Below are positions 16,030 to 25,495 of a stretch of 60,506 bases of DNA, in pieces. How positions within the stretch are numbered: position 1 is the first letter of the stretch; every line of letters begins with the position of its first letter. The notes beneath the pieces are model-generated. The model saw only the letters and a program-made list of their open reading frames with translations, was not told where the DNA came from and made no database searches. Source of the stretch: Candidatus Nitrosopolaris wilkensis (GTDB lineage Archaea > Thermoproteota > Nitrososphaeria > Nitrososphaerales > Nitrososphaeraceae). The stretch spans positions 1 to 60,506 of the forward strand of contig QHBN01000032.1 in assembly GCA_003176995.1 (NCBI GenBank). The letters are read 5' to 3'. A program made the position numbers and the translations under genes.

Positions 16030-17100
16030 ATGGATAATAATGAAGGCACTGAATTAGGTAATCAAAATGAAGAAACTAGGAAAATACAATTTACAGGGGG
16101 CTCCTCTTATATTGTATCATTACCTAAGAAGTGGATCCAAGAGCTGAAATTGAAACAGGGTGACCTCGTTGTAATTGCTCGGCAGGGACATTCCATTTTA
16201 CAGATAGCTCCAATTTCAAAGAGAATATCTAAAGAACAAAGAGAGGCAACAATAGAGGTTACAAAAGATAACAGCCCATATTTTCTTGCTCGCAAGCTAA
16301 TTTCTCTATACTTTCTCGGTTTTAATATTATCAATATCTCCCAGAAAGATGGAGGAAGGTTATCCAGCGAACAGCGCGAAGTTATGAAGGACGTCGTAAG
16401 GCGCGTTCTAATGGGCACGGAAATCATAGCTGATTCTGCAACCAGTATCACACTGCAGGTCTTGATCAATTTACTTGAGCTATCCGTAGACGCGGCGTTC
16501 AAAAGAATGCTTTTGATTGCAAAATCTATGCACCGTGATGCCATACTGTCTTTAAGAGAGAACAATATCGAGCTGGCTAAGGAAATTTTAAAATCTGATG
16601 ACGAAGTGGATCGTTTCAGTTTCTATATCGTAAGACAACTCAATATTGCAATAAAAAATGAACATTTGCTCAAGGAAATTGGGCTAGACGATTCTCGTAA
16701 CTGCTTAGGATACAGATTAATAGCAAAATCCACGGAAAGAATTGCTGACCATGCGGGGCTAATAGCTAAAGATATAATCGAAATGGAAAGGCCACTCAAT
16801 AAAGATATCATAGAAAAGATTGCTGAAATGAGCAATTTTGCACTCGAAGTGTTGGATGAAGCATGTCTATCAATATTCAAGCGGGATTATGATTCTGCCG
16901 ATTTAGCGATAGAAAAGTCTCGCGGGATAGACGATCTAGAAAAAGGGATTATACGCGTCGCAAGCAAACTTAGAGATATCAACGAAATATACAGAATCAA
17001 GATTATAACTGAAAATATTAGGAGGGTAGCCGAGTATGCCAGCGATATTGCAGAGATCGTTTTAAACATGACCGTGCAGCAAAAATTAAGAAAAGGCTAA
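16030..17100 (+). CDS. AbrB-PhoU phosphate-uptake-type regulator
   Basis: 356 aa from the chosen ATG. The open frame extends 39 codons upstream, but a TATA box inside that extension supports this start. Residues about 15-60 form a SpoVT/AbrB DNA-binding domain (TRKIQFTGGSSYIVSLPKKW, LKLKQGDLVVIA). The remainder holds two PhoU three-helix repeats with acidic metal-site patterns such as DEVDRFSFYIVRQLN and STERIADHAGLIAKDI, and later IRRVAEYASDIAEIV. Archaeal AbrB-PhoU proteins are presumed regulators of phosphate transport. No pst genes are nearby. Confidence 0.88.
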   Translation: MDNNEGTELGNQNEETRKIQFTGGSSYIVSLPKKWIQELKLKQGDLVVIARQGHSILQIAPISKRISKEQREATIEVTKDNSPYFLARKLISLYFLGFNIINISQKDGGRLSSEQREVMKDVVRRVLMGTEIIADSATSITLQVLINLLELSVDAAFKRMLLIAKSMHRDAILSLRENNIELAKEILKSDDEVDRFSFYIVRQLNIAIKNEHLLKEIGLDDSRNCLGYRLIAKSTERIADHAGLIAKDIIEMERPLNKDIIEKIAEMSNFALEVLDEACLSIFKRDYDSADLAIEKSRGIDDLEKGIIRVASKLRDINEIYRIKIITENIRRVAEYASDIAEIVLNMTVQQKLRKG

Positions 17101-17125
17101 ATTTGTATTAGTTTAAAAGATTCTA

Positions 17126-17566
17126 ATGTCCTCATTTTGCGAGCTTTGTGGGCGCAAAGTAATTGATGAAAAAAAGACCGTATTGATCGACGGGATAGCA
17201 CTTAATGTTTGTAGGGGATGTTCAAAACGTGGTAAGCCATATACACCACCCATGTCCATTTCTAAAACTAAGCCAACCGCTTCAACCAATCCTGCGGCTA
17301 GAGTTACTGCTACCAGAAGCACAAGCACTACAAGAAAAATTGAGATGATGGATTATACTATTTTGAATCCTGAATTTTCAAAATTGATCAGAGAAGCACG
17401 CATGAAAAAGGGATTGACACATGAGCAACTGGGAGCGCAGATGAATGAAAAGGCAAACCTACTGAAAAAGTTTGAAACAGGAGCATTGAAACCCGATGAA
17501 TTATTTGCTAAAAAATTGCATCGATTTTTAGGAATCCACTTGTACGTAGGCGTTTTAGAGGATTAA
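17126..17566 (+). CDS. Multiprotein bridging factor 1 homologue
   Basis: 146 aa. The N-terminal zinc ribbon (CELCGRK at residues 5-11 and VCRGC near 29-33), a Ser/Thr/Ala-rich linker, then a Cro/C1-type HTH (about 85-140: LIREARMKKGLTHEQLGAQM, KFETGALKP) match archaeal MBF1, which contacts TBP/ribosome-associated machinery. A TTTAAAAG box sits just upstream. It is 3 bp from hflX, so they are probably co-transcribed. Confidence 0.93.
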   Translation: MSSFCELCGRKVIDEKKTVLIDGIALNVCRGCSKRGKPYTPPMSISKTKPTASTNPAARVTATRSTSTTRKIEMMDYTILNPEFSKLIREARMKKGLTHEQLGAQMNEKANLLKKFETGALKPDELFAKKLHRFLGIHLYVGVLED

Positions 17567-17569
17567 TAA

Positions 17570-18679
17570 ATGTCAAGCTCACACAAAGCTATCCTTATAA
17601 CTTACCCATTCGAGGATGCGGCAGAAGAAGCAATTTCTTTGGCTGACGCTGCAGGTTATTCTATAGAGAGAGTAGTTAATCAGCATCATCTCACAAGATC
17701 AAGATATGGCATTGGTATAGGAAAAGCACAAGAAGTAAAACAACTTGTAGAGCAGGAGAAGCCAGAAGTAATCATCTTTGATGAGGTTTTAAAGCCTAGT
17801 CAACAATATAATTTGGCAAGCATATGCCAAGTTGAAATAATCGACAGGGAATGCATAATCTTAAAGATTTTTGACCGAAGAGCAAGTACCGCAGAATCTC
17901 GAATTCAGATTAAGCTGGCACAGCTCCGATACGATATGATTCGAGCGCGAGAGAAAGTCAGACTCGCAAGAGCAGGGGAGCAACCAGGATTTTTTGGTAT
18001 GGGTAAATACAATGCCGACGTATATTTCCTCGATATAAAAAAACGCGCAACAGTTCTAAAGAAAAAATTGCAAAAGGAAGAGGTAAGAAGAAACCTTCAT
18101 AGGATTCAGCGGTCAAAAGCAGGTCTGCCAACCGTATCAATCGCCGGTTATACTGCGGCAGGAAAAACAACGTTGTTCAATTCTTTGACAGGAGAATCAA
18201 AAATTACAGGCCAGGGAATGTTCACTACATTATCGACATTCACTCGACTAGTACAATCTAAAGGAACAAAGCTTTTGATTTCAGATACTGTAGGCTTTAT
18301 AAGTAGACTTCCTGCCTATATGGTGGACGCATTCAAATCTACTCTTCAAGAGCTATCATATTCAGCCGTAGTGTTGCTTGTCCTTGATATAAGCGAACCG
18401 GCAGAAGAAATTGTAAAAAAATTGAATAGCTGTATCCGTGTAATGTATGAGCTGGGAGTGCCAATGACTAAAGTTGTCTATATCCTAAACAAGGCGGATT
18501 TGACTAGTGAAGAAGATGTGCAGGACAAATCCGCTCGACTCGGGCTACCACATTCAAAACAACGCGTAATACTGATATCCGCGAAAACGGGATACAAGAT
18601 CGATACAGTAAAGGACGTGGTGACATTGTTAGTTGTGGGCGATCCGAAGTCACTAATCGGCGAAGTGAGCAGTTACTGA
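17570..18679 (+). CDS. hflX: GTPase HflX
   Basis: 369 aa. The N-terminal HflX domain and coiled helix region (about 1-180, including RYGIGIGKAQEVKQL and AESRIQIKLAQLRYDMIR) precede a G domain: G1 GYTAAGKT (193-200), G2 around the FTTLSTFTR segment, G3 DTVG (239-242), G4 NKAD (about 308) and G5 near SAKTG. HflX binds the 50S subunit and can split stalled ribosomes. Its neighbours MBF1 and aTrm56 make a translation-linked cluster. Confidence 0.95.
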   Translation: MSSSHKAILITYPFEDAAEEAISLADAAGYSIERVVNQHHLTRSRYGIGIGKAQEVKQLVEQEKPEVIIFDEVLKPSQQYNLASICQVEIIDRECIILKIFDRRASTAESRIQIKLAQLRYDMIRAREKVRLARAGEQPGFFGMGKYNADVYFLDIKKRATVLKKKLQKEEVRRNLHRIQRSKAGLPTVSIAGYTAAGKTTLFNSLTGESKITGQGMFTTLSTFTRLVQSKGTKLLISDTVGFISRLPAYMVDAFKSTLQELSYSAVVLLVLDISEPAEEIVKKLNSCIRVMYELGVPMTKVVYILNKADLTSEEDVQDKSARLGLPHSKQRVILISAKTGYKIDTVKDVVTLLVVGDPKSLIGEVSSY

Positions 18680-19206
18680 AAGTATCAGTTCTCAGAATAG
18701 GACATAGATTAGTCCGCGACGATCGATTGACTACCCATGCAGCACTAGTCTCGAGAGCATTTGGCAGTGACAAAATTTACATGAGCGAAGTAGACGATTC
18801 TTTAAAACAAACAATAGAGGATGTTGGTAGCCGATGGGGTGGAAGATCTGATTTTAAGGTTGAAATTGTTGGAGGATGGCGGGAGGTGATAAAGGATTGG
18901 AAGAAGGCTGGCGGAAAAGTGGTTCATTTAACAATGTATGGTATACACATAGATGACGCCATAAGTAATCTAAGGCGAGAAAATACGATTCTGGTAGTTA
19001 TCGGTGCAGAAAAGGTTCCAAGGGAAATGTATGATCTTGCGGACTATAATATTGCGATAGGAAATCAGCCACACTCTGAAGTATCGGCTTTATCAATATT
19101 TTTAGACAGGATGTTCAGAGGCAAACAGTTTGAAAAGGAGTTTAAAGATGCAAAACTAAAAATCATTCCAACAGCGAAAGGCAAGAGAGTTAGAGAAGTG
19201 AGCTAA
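18676..19206 (+). CDS. tRNA (cytidine(56)-2'-O)-methyltransferase (aTrm56)
   Basis: SPOUT-class methyltransferase that 2'-O-methylates C56 in archaeal tRNA T-loops. The conserved N-terminus VLRIGHRLVRDDRLTTHAAL is encoded upstream of the first TTG (18727), so translation must start earlier. No ATG, GTG or other TTG is in frame there. A CTG at 18676 overlaps the hflX stop as CTGA, mimicking the usual ATGA coupling, and gives 176 aa, close to the family length. Later motifs VVHLTMYGIHI and VVIGAEKVPREMYDLADYNI (SAM-binding knot) and the IGNQPHSEVSALSIFLDR block are all present. Confidence 0.88.
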   Translation: MKVSVLRIGHRLVRDDRLTTHAALVSRAFGSDKIYMSEVDDSLKQTIEDVGSRWGGRSDFKVEIVGGWREVIKDWKKAGGKVVHLTMYGIHIDDAISNLRRENTILVVIGAEKVPREMYDLADYNIAIGNQPHSEVSALSIFLDRMFRGKQFEKEFKDAKLKIIPTAKGKRVREVS

Positions 19207-19232
19207 TATACATAATAAATTCTAGTCCTGCT

Positions 19233-19385
19233 GTGCAAAAGACCGCTCTGAAACCCGTTTATCGCAAGGGTGCGTCTTGGGATTATGTAATACAACAGAA
19301 TGCAACGCGGTTTATAAGAGTCGGCAAAAATCTGCTGATCGTAGGGGGAACCGTAGTTATCTTGGAGATCGTGCAAAGTGGTTAA
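19233..19385 (+). CDS. Small single-pass membrane protein (50 aa)
   Basis: GTG at 19233, TAA at 19383-19385. The N-terminal half is basic and aromatic (KTALKPVYRKGASWDYVI, NATRFIRVGKN), followed by one hydrophobic segment (LLIVGGTVVILEIV). An AT-rich element (ATATACATAATAAAT) lies about 25 nt upstream, suggesting a leaderless transcript. Composition argues for a real micro-protein; function unknown. The reverse-strand frame here is a shadow. Confidence 0.55.
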   Translation: MQKTALKPVYRKGASWDYVIQQNATRFIRVGKNLLIVGGTVVILEIVQSG

Positions 19386-19725
19386 GAAAATGTTTGGATA
19401 GAGCGTTTTCTGATTCAAAAAATTGAATTTGAAAGTCAGTCTATTTCGCTCTCGCCAACGGGATCACCGTGTAACTTTGGATCTGGCTTATATTCTCGAT
19501 ATTAATTTTATGTGAACGTCCTCATTCTTAGCATTCTTTGTAAATGTAACATTCTTACCATATTACTACCTACTAAAGTATGCTTCAAAGTCATTTGAAG
19601 GATTGTTACTCGCTGCCACACGGCTATGCAGTATTTATTAGGTAATGATAGCAGTATTTTTTTGCCGCTAATTCAAGCAACTAATACCAATATACATCGT
19701 TTCCACAAAAAATATATGGTTTGAT
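19386..19725. other. Intergenic upstream of sulfite/nitrite reductase
   Basis: About 340 bp with no gene. AAAAAATATATGG at 19708-19720 is a TATA-like stretch close to the reductase start. Confidence 0.4.
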
Positions 19726-21579
19726 GTGGTTGACTACAACGTGGAGACCAAAGGCAATACTGGCCCTATACAAAAGGGTGTTTCTCACCCAAAACCAAAT
19801 CCAAAGTGGGGTAGGGAAGAGGAATCTGAAATGTTCGCTCAAAATGTTAAACATTTCAGACAAAAAAAGCTTTCCGATGACGATTTTCGTCGTTTTAGGT
19901 TGCAGCACGGTGCATATGGGTCGAGACTGCAGATGAATTATAGCATGATCCGGATCAAAGTGCCTAGCGGTGAGGTCAACCCAGAACAGCTTGAAAAGAT
20001 TGCAAGTTTATCCGAGGCATTCTCGATTGGCTCGGCTCATGTTTCTACTCGCCAGAATATTCAACTACATTGGGTACAACTGGAAGATGTTAGTGAGGTA
20101 ATGATGGGACTTGTTGAGGCAGGTCTGACAACAAGAGAAGCTTGTGGCAATACAGTCAGAAATGTAATGTGCAGTCACTTCGCAGGTGTCTGTCCAGACG
20201 AAAAATTTGACGCCACTCACTATGCCAAAGCAATTGCACGTTTCTTCATAAGAAATCCAATGTGCCAGAATCTTCCACGCAAGTTCAAGATTAATTTTGC
20301 GTGCTGCGACAACCATGGGTTAGCACGAATTGCAGATATTGGTTTGATACCAGAAATCAAGGATGAGAAGCGGGGATTCAAAATCTACCTCGGTGGAGGC
20401 TTGGGTGCCGCGTCATTTATTGGCCATCTGGTAGAGGACTTTACACCAGAGAGCAAACTCCTTCCTACATGCATGGCAACTATCAGACTTTTTGATAGAC
20501 TTGGCAATCGTGAAAACATGGCAAGAAACAGGATGCGTTACCTAGTTCACGAAACAGGATGGGATAAATTCCAAAAGTTGGTTCTCAAGGAACGCTCGAT
20601 AGTCGAGATGACTACCGCGAGTTATACGTCCAAGCTTTTTGACGTCAAGGCCGAAGAGGAAACGAGGCCCCTTCCCGAGGCAGTAAATGCCAAGATGGTT
20701 AAACTACCTATGCTAAATGAACGAGTAACTCTGGAAAGTCCTGCATATGAAAGATGGTTACATAGTAACGTGGTTCCCCAAAAGCAGGACGGATATTTCA
20801 CAGCATTTATAACCTTAGCAGCAGGCGATATTACAGCCAACCAACTGCGAATATTAGCAGGAGCGATCCGTGAATTTTCTGCAGAAGGAACCGCTAGGAA
20901 CACGCCGCAGCAGAATCTTGCAATCCGCTATATACAGGCCGTTGATTTGCCCGACTTTTATAGTAGACTAGGTTCGATTGGCTTGGCAAATCCAGGAGCT
21001 TTAACAATCGCGTCTGCAGTTGGCTGTTCGGGGACTACCTCTTGTAATTTGGCAATCACAAATTCCCACAGACTGGCAAAAGAAGTCGAGTACAAGTTTT
21101 TGGAATTAGGACTTGATACTGATGATAGCCTGAGGGATTCTACCATAAAGATCAGCGGCTGTCCAAACTCTTGTGGGCAACACGAGATCGCTACAATCGG
21201 ATTCTTCGGTGGTGCATCAAGAATCGGACCCACTATGGCTCCTACTTATACAATGCTATTTGGCGGAAGCGCAGGAGAACAAAGTGAGTTGGGTAAGGCA
21301 ATCATGCGAGTGCCAGCAAAGCGCGTTATAGATACAATTCGCAAGATAATTGAAATATACAGACAAGAACGGTCTGACTCCGAAACATTGAATCAGTGGA
21401 TCAATAAAATTGTCAGGGGCGAAGGAACAGGAAGCGTAAGGAATATTGAAAATATGAAGGCATCACTCACCCCAGTTATGCAATTACTTCCAGTAGAACA
21501 AGACCAGGAAATGTATAGTGATTATGGTAGTGATGCAAGATTCTCAGCGAAGACTGCCAAAGGAGAATGTGCAGCATAA
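19726..21579 (+). CDS. Siroheme/4Fe-4S sulfite or nitrite reductase (ferredoxin type)
   Basis: 617 aa from GTG. Two repeated ferredoxin-like half-domains plus siroheme domains are present. The cluster ligands are complete: Cys434-x5-Cys440 (GCSGTTSC) and Cys479-x3-Cys483 (GCPNSC). Siroheme-anion Arg/Lys-rich blocks such as GSAHVSTRQNIQLHWV and ARNTPQQNLAIRYI are typical. The family reduces sulfite to sulfide or nitrite to ammonium with six electrons from ferredoxin; sequence alone does not separate the two. The adjoining rhodanese gene, 6 bp downstream, points to assimilatory sulfite reduction. Confidence 0.93.
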   Translation: MVDYNVETKGNTGPIQKGVSHPKPNPKWGREEESEMFAQNVKHFRQKKLSDDDFRRFRLQHGAYGSRLQMNYSMIRIKVPSGEVNPEQLEKIASLSEAFSIGSAHVSTRQNIQLHWVQLEDVSEVMMGLVEAGLTTREACGNTVRNVMCSHFAGVCPDEKFDATHYAKAIARFFIRNPMCQNLPRKFKINFACCDNHGLARIADIGLIPEIKDEKRGFKIYLGGGLGAASFIGHLVEDFTPESKLLPTCMATIRLFDRLGNRENMARNRMRYLVHETGWDKFQKLVLKERSIVEMTTASYTSKLFDVKAEEETRPLPEAVNAKMVKLPMLNERVTLESPAYERWLHSNVVPQKQDGYFTAFITLAAGDITANQLRILAGAIREFSAEGTARNTPQQNLAIRYIQAVDLPDFYSRLGSIGLANPGALTIASAVGCSGTTSCNLAITNSHRLAKEVEYKFLELGLDTDDSLRDSTIKISGCPNSCGQHEIATIGFFGGASRIGPTMAPTYTMLFGGSAGEQSELGKAIMRVPAKRVIDTIRKIIEIYRQERSDSETLNQWINKIVRGEGTGSVRNIENMKASLTPVMQLLPVEQDQEMYSDYGSDARFSAKTAKGECAA

Positions 21580-21585
21580 ATTATT

Positions 21586-22452
21586 ATGACAATAGAAAAC
21601 GCATCCGGATCAAAAACCGATACGAAGGAAGGCATCGTTGAAACTAACGAGAATTACAATTTTCAACTTCCGATAATCTGCGACGTAGACACATTACGCA
21701 TGTTGATCAGAAAAGACGGAGTGCGTGTGGTGGATGTCCGTAAAACAGAAGAATACCAACAAGAACACATACCTAGTGCAGTTTCACTCCCGCTTGCACA
21801 GTTACTAGAGAAAGACATACCTACTGCGATACTGGATCTTTTACAAAATTTAGGAATATCGGATGAAATGCCAGTTGTGATCTATGATAATACGTTTGGC
21901 GCACTTGCGGCTAGAGTCGCCTGGTCTTTTCAATACATAGGGCATCCAAATACTGCATTGCTCGAAATGACATTCAGTCAATGGAAAAACTTAGGACTGG
22001 AAGTACAGACGAAAATTAATTCTTTTCCAATGAAAAAACATTCACTAACTATAAATCACAGCATTCATGCAGATGCATCTTATGTCGAGGCTGTAAAGGA
22101 ACAGCCAAACAAGATACTTATAGATTCAAGGGAGCGGCTCAACTTTCTGACAGAACATATTCCTAAAGCCAAAAACCTTCCATATACAATGCTTGGGTCC
22201 AATGGGAGCATTTTGCGGAGCCCACAAGAGATAAGACGGTATATTGAAAATAGAGGAATCCCGGTTGATGCCGAGATTATTACATATTGTGGCAGTGTTG
22301 GAACATTATCTGGCCTAACATATTATGCGCTTAAGTCCGCAGGGATAGAAAATGTAAAGCTTTATTCGAAGTCGTTCAGAGAGTGGAAGTCTCTGGGAAA
22401 ACCGAAGGAAGAATTCAAGGACGCAAACTATTGGGACCTCTCAGCAGATTAG
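21586..22452 (+). CDS. Two-domain rhodanese-like sulfurtransferase
   Basis: 288 aa. Domain 1 (about 35-150: VVDVRKTEEYQQEHIPSAVS) lacks an active Cys. Domain 2 (about 165-280) has the catalytic Cys235 in the loop YCGSVGTLSG after IDSRERLNFLTEHIPKA. This is the usual inactive-active arrangement of thiosulfate/3-mercaptopyruvate sulfurtransferases. It starts 6 bp after the siroheme reductase, so the two form an operon, probably handling reduced sulfur transfer. Confidence 0.9.
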   Translation: MTIENASGSKTDTKEGIVETNENYNFQLPIICDVDTLRMLIRKDGVRVVDVRKTEEYQQEHIPSAVSLPLAQLLEKDIPTAILDLLQNLGISDEMPVVIYDNTFGALAARVAWSFQYIGHPNTALLEMTFSQWKNLGLEVQTKINSFPMKKHSLTINHSIHADASYVEAVKEQPNKILIDSRERLNFLTEHIPKAKNLPYTMLGSNGSILRSPQEIRRYIENRGIPVDAEIITYCGSVGTLSGLTYYALKSAGIENVKLYSKSFREWKSLGKPKEEFKDANYWDLSAD

Positions 22453-22684
22453 AAAGACTTGGTTCCTCAACCACCAGCACTAGCCGTAATCCCTATCAAT
22501 GTAGTTTATCCTCTGAAGGCTTTTCAGAAGTTAACGTTGGTCATATCCCCGACTTCTAGTGGCTTATTGAACAATTGATTTTGGTGAGGAGCATAGCGCT
22601 AGTATTCTCTATTTGCGAACATTAAACCAATGTTTTGTTCATAATGACTATCTAAATATCGGTGGGTATGTTTATGTAATAATT

Positions 22685-23503
22685 ATGGAGCGCCGTTATT
22701 ATACAATTGTTGCTTCGAAGGAGGATGTAGCAAGCATGACAATGGCAAATTATTTGATAAACAACCGAGCTTTTTCACGAGAAACAAATACAAATTTCCT
22801 TCAGTCAAAGCACGATCAAAGTATCAAACTCCATGTTTCCAATAGAAGCTTGCTCTATCTTGAAGATCTAGATGAAAACTATCCTAATTCGATAGCATTT
22901 ATTTTTCTTTCAGAGCACAGGTCACAAAAAAGAATCCCCACTCTAACTTGTCATTGTACAGGCAATTATGGTGGTAATCCGTATGGGGGAAATCCACGAG
23001 AACTGGGGATAGCCTATCCATATTTGCAAAAGCAGTATCTAAAGGCTATTGTGACCCTGAGGGCGTTAATTCCAGGTTACGACGTCGTCATCGAATCAAG
23101 CCATCATGGACCAACCTCATTAAAAAAACCAGTACTATTCATTGAGATTGGATCAACGGAAATTCAATGGACAGATAAAAATAGTAGTTCGGTTGTGTGT
23201 GAGTCTATATTAAAGGTAATCGACAATGGTCTAGGATCTTGTGAAAAAGTGGCAATCGCTTTGGGTGGAACACATTATCCTATGAAATTTAATAAATTGC
23301 TGTTGGAGTCAGAATATGGTCTTGCTGCAGTTGCCGCCAAACATAACCTGGAGTCGATTGATAAAGATATGTTAGATCAAATGATTATCAAGAGCATAGA
23401 AAAAGTTACTCATGTAATAGTTGACTGGAAGGGACTTGGAAGCGAGAAAAACAGAATAATGGAGCTAATAGGAAGCACAGGACTTGATATTCTGAGAGTT
23501 TGA
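22685..23503 (+). CDS. dtdA: Archaeal D-aminoacyl-tRNA deacylase (DTD2)
   Basis: 272 aa from ATG at 22685. The frame opens earlier at 22613, but the MERRYYTIVASKEDVASMTM start matches the family's N-terminus. Signature blocks are FLSEHRS (near 95), TCHCTGN (near 110), IESSHHGPTS and IALGGTHYP, rich in His as in the zinc-binding DTD2 fold. It hydrolyses D-aminoacyl-tRNAs to recycle tRNA. Monocistronic. Confidence 0.93.
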   Translation: MERRYYTIVASKEDVASMTMANYLINNRAFSRETNTNFLQSKHDQSIKLHVSNRSLLYLEDLDENYPNSIAFIFLSEHRSQKRIPTLTCHCTGNYGGNPYGGNPRELGIAYPYLQKQYLKAIVTLRALIPGYDVVIESSHHGPTSLKKPVLFIEIGSTEIQWTDKNSSSVVCESILKVIDNGLGSCEKVAIALGGTHYPMKFNKLLLESEYGLAAVAAKHNLESIDKDMLDQMIIKSIEKVTHVIVDWKGLGSEKNRIMELIGSTGLDILRV

Positions 23504-23647
23504 AATCAGGAAAAGAAATTGACACATAAAAAAAATCCAGGTTATGGATTTTAACAATAGTATTGCCTCATGAACGAAACTGAAAACATAGGCCCAACAT
23601 ACACTGGGAAATGAAAGTACTATTATTGCAGCGAGAGGTGGGGAGGT

Positions 23648-24070
23648 ATGGCTAGAAAGGAACCGAAAAATAGGGTGAATATAATAACAGTTTTTTTAGA
23701 GCACGACAAAAAAATTCTGATCCTCAAACGGAGCCAGAAAGTTAAAACTATGAAGACAAAATGGGGTGGCATAAGTGGATATATCGAGCAGGAGGAGCCG
23801 GTAAGACGAGCTCTAAAAGAAATCGCAGAAGAAACTGGTTTGAAGAACGAAAGTGTAACGCTCATTCGCATTGGAGAGCCCTTAGAGGCTCTTGAATCTG
23901 ATGATCCAAAGACAACATGGGTTGTTCATCCATTCCTTTTCAGGTCAAATACGGATGAAATCAGAATTGATTGGGAACATGACGAATACAGATGGATAAA
24001 TCCAAAAGAAATAAAAAATTATGAAACCGTACCAAGATTAGGGGATGCATTCGAGAGCTTGCTAGTCTAA
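23648..24070 (+). CDS. Nudix hydrolase
   Basis: 140 aa. The Nudix box lies at about 43-64 (GYIEQEEPVRRALKEIAEETGL): the E..EE..G core is intact, with Lys in place of the canonical Arg before the first Glu. The preceding KWGGISGYIE strand is typical. It cleaves nucleoside diphosphates linked to another moiety; the substrate is unknown. The first residues (MARKEPKNRV) are basic. It stands alone. Confidence 0.9.
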   Translation: MARKEPKNRVNIITVFLEHDKKILILKRSQKVKTMKTKWGGISGYIEQEEPVRRALKEIAEETGLKNESVTLIRIGEPLEALESDDPKTTWVVHPFLFRSNTDEIRIDWEHDEYRWINPKEIKNYETVPRLGDAFESLLV

Positions 24071-25048
24071 AGTACAACCACCAATTATGGATTTTTCTGT
24101 TTGGCGCTACTGATGTTATCGACTGTGCGATAGGCAAATAAAAGCAACCGGGTTTTTGCCTGATAAAATATTATTAGTGGGGGATTTTCGATACTAATAT
24201 TCTTGAGATATTCTCAAAATAATACCATACTTATCACACCTAGATATGGCTTTTAAAACATGATATCGCATTGTCTGATTTTACTTGAACTTTACGCCTC
24301 CATGACTTGAATATTTTACAGACAGGATTTCCTTCGTTACTTAGTAATATTATTGGGATTGGCCAATGAAATGTATTATTGCTAGTATTATTTTTGTCAT
24401 ACGTATCTTACCTTGTTAACGAAGGGTTATAGTCTCCTATCTAAGAAATAGCATATCGTTGAATCTGTAATCTCTAAAAAAGAGAAAAGAGAATGTTGAC
24501 TTCAGCCGCTACTAAAAAATGTCCCTACCGTCAGACTTATTGCAGAGATTGCAAAAATGTTTGGCACTACAGATTAAGAGTTAAACGAATTGGCCTTTCG
24601 GAGTAATGGATCGCATGTACAGAATGATGATTACCATGCTTTTCTTAAAGAGCTCCAACAGATTGGAGAACATATGTCAAAACAAAAATAGGGAAGCAGT
24701 TTTCTTGTCATTATCGGCTTTGATGGTTGGGGATAAAAATTGGAACAGCTAACAACTCCATTAATAACGGCTTTGTGTACCAACGCTTTACTTGTGAGAT
24801 TTTTTGGCTCATGTACCTCTAGGCCAAAGTGGTCTCCTAGTTATCAGGCTGTCACCAGTTGGGAAGTGTATCGCGAATGCAATACGGCTATATCACAAAC
24901 AGAACAAACAAAAATATTCGACATTGCTTCTGAAGAAGCACACAACACAAAATGGCATGTTTACGTTTAGCTGGACGTTGAGACTACCAAATGAAATGTC
25001 ACAATCCGCCTAGCTCAGTATTTTCATTAGATTTGCAATTCTATACTC
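24071..25048. other. Gene-poor stretch with decayed coding fragments
   Basis: No intact gene. From about 24510 a forward frame encodes LLKNVPTVRLIAEIAKMFGT, a stop, then ELNELAFRSNGSHVQNDDYH and ELQQIGEHMSKQK. Downstream (24740-25010) two frames together give LEQLTTPLITALCTNALLVR and LLVIRLSPVGKCIANAIRLY, reminiscent of a MarR-type winged helix. A 37-codon frame at 24493-24606 with three Cys is an alternative reading. I interpret the region as the remains of one or two genes; identity is uncertain. Confidence 0.35.
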
Positions 25049-25495
25049 CTAGCGGATCTTGGACTGTTTTACAAGTTCCCTGAGGTGCGCCAGCGACCTT
25101 ACCTGACCGCCATTAACTTTCTTATAAATTCCCCAATAAATTCCTCGAGTTATATCATTTCTATCCTTCAATACCTTTAGATGGTGTCTCATGGCTCTTA
25201 CCCTGGCTACATAGACCTGTTTCTTGCCTGTTCTTGCTGACTTTTTGCCTTTCTTTGATCCTGCGCCTGTGCCATGTTTCCTGCGGATGGCACGCTTCGC
25301 TTCGGCGCGCGCTCTAGAGGTTCCCCGGGGCTTAACCGTCCAGATGGTTCCATTCTTTATCAGAGTGCGCATAGTTTCTCGCGTAATAGAATCTGCTACA
25401 TCATCAAGTTTATCCGGTTCAAACCTGATCCTATTCACACCTACATCGAGTATTCGCGCAATTAATTCCCTTTTTTTCCTTATATTTACTACCAA
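25049..25495 (-). CDS. rpl19e: 50S ribosomal protein L19e
   Basis: 148 aa. Typical L19e order: RKKRELIARILDVGVNRIRF, IKNGTIWTVKPRGTSRARAE, RRKHGTGAGSKKGKKSART, and the RAMRHHLKVLKDRNDITRGI C-terminal helix region. Very basic. The TTG start at 25495 directly follows the L32e stop, indicating coupled translation. Confidence 0.96.
   Translation of the reverse strand: MVVNIRKKRELIARILDVGVNRIRFEPDKLDDVADSITRETMRTLIKNGTIWTVKPRGTSRARAEAKRAIRRKHGTGAGSKKGKKSARTGKKQVYVARVRAMRHHLKVLKDRNDITRGIYWGIYKKVNGGQVRSLAHLRELVKQSKIR

Noticed and set aside
24493-24606. 37-codon frame with three Cys as a zinc micro-protein
   Set aside because: The neighbouring frame gives a longer, more protein-like reading, and the Cys pattern lacks a fourth ligand pair.
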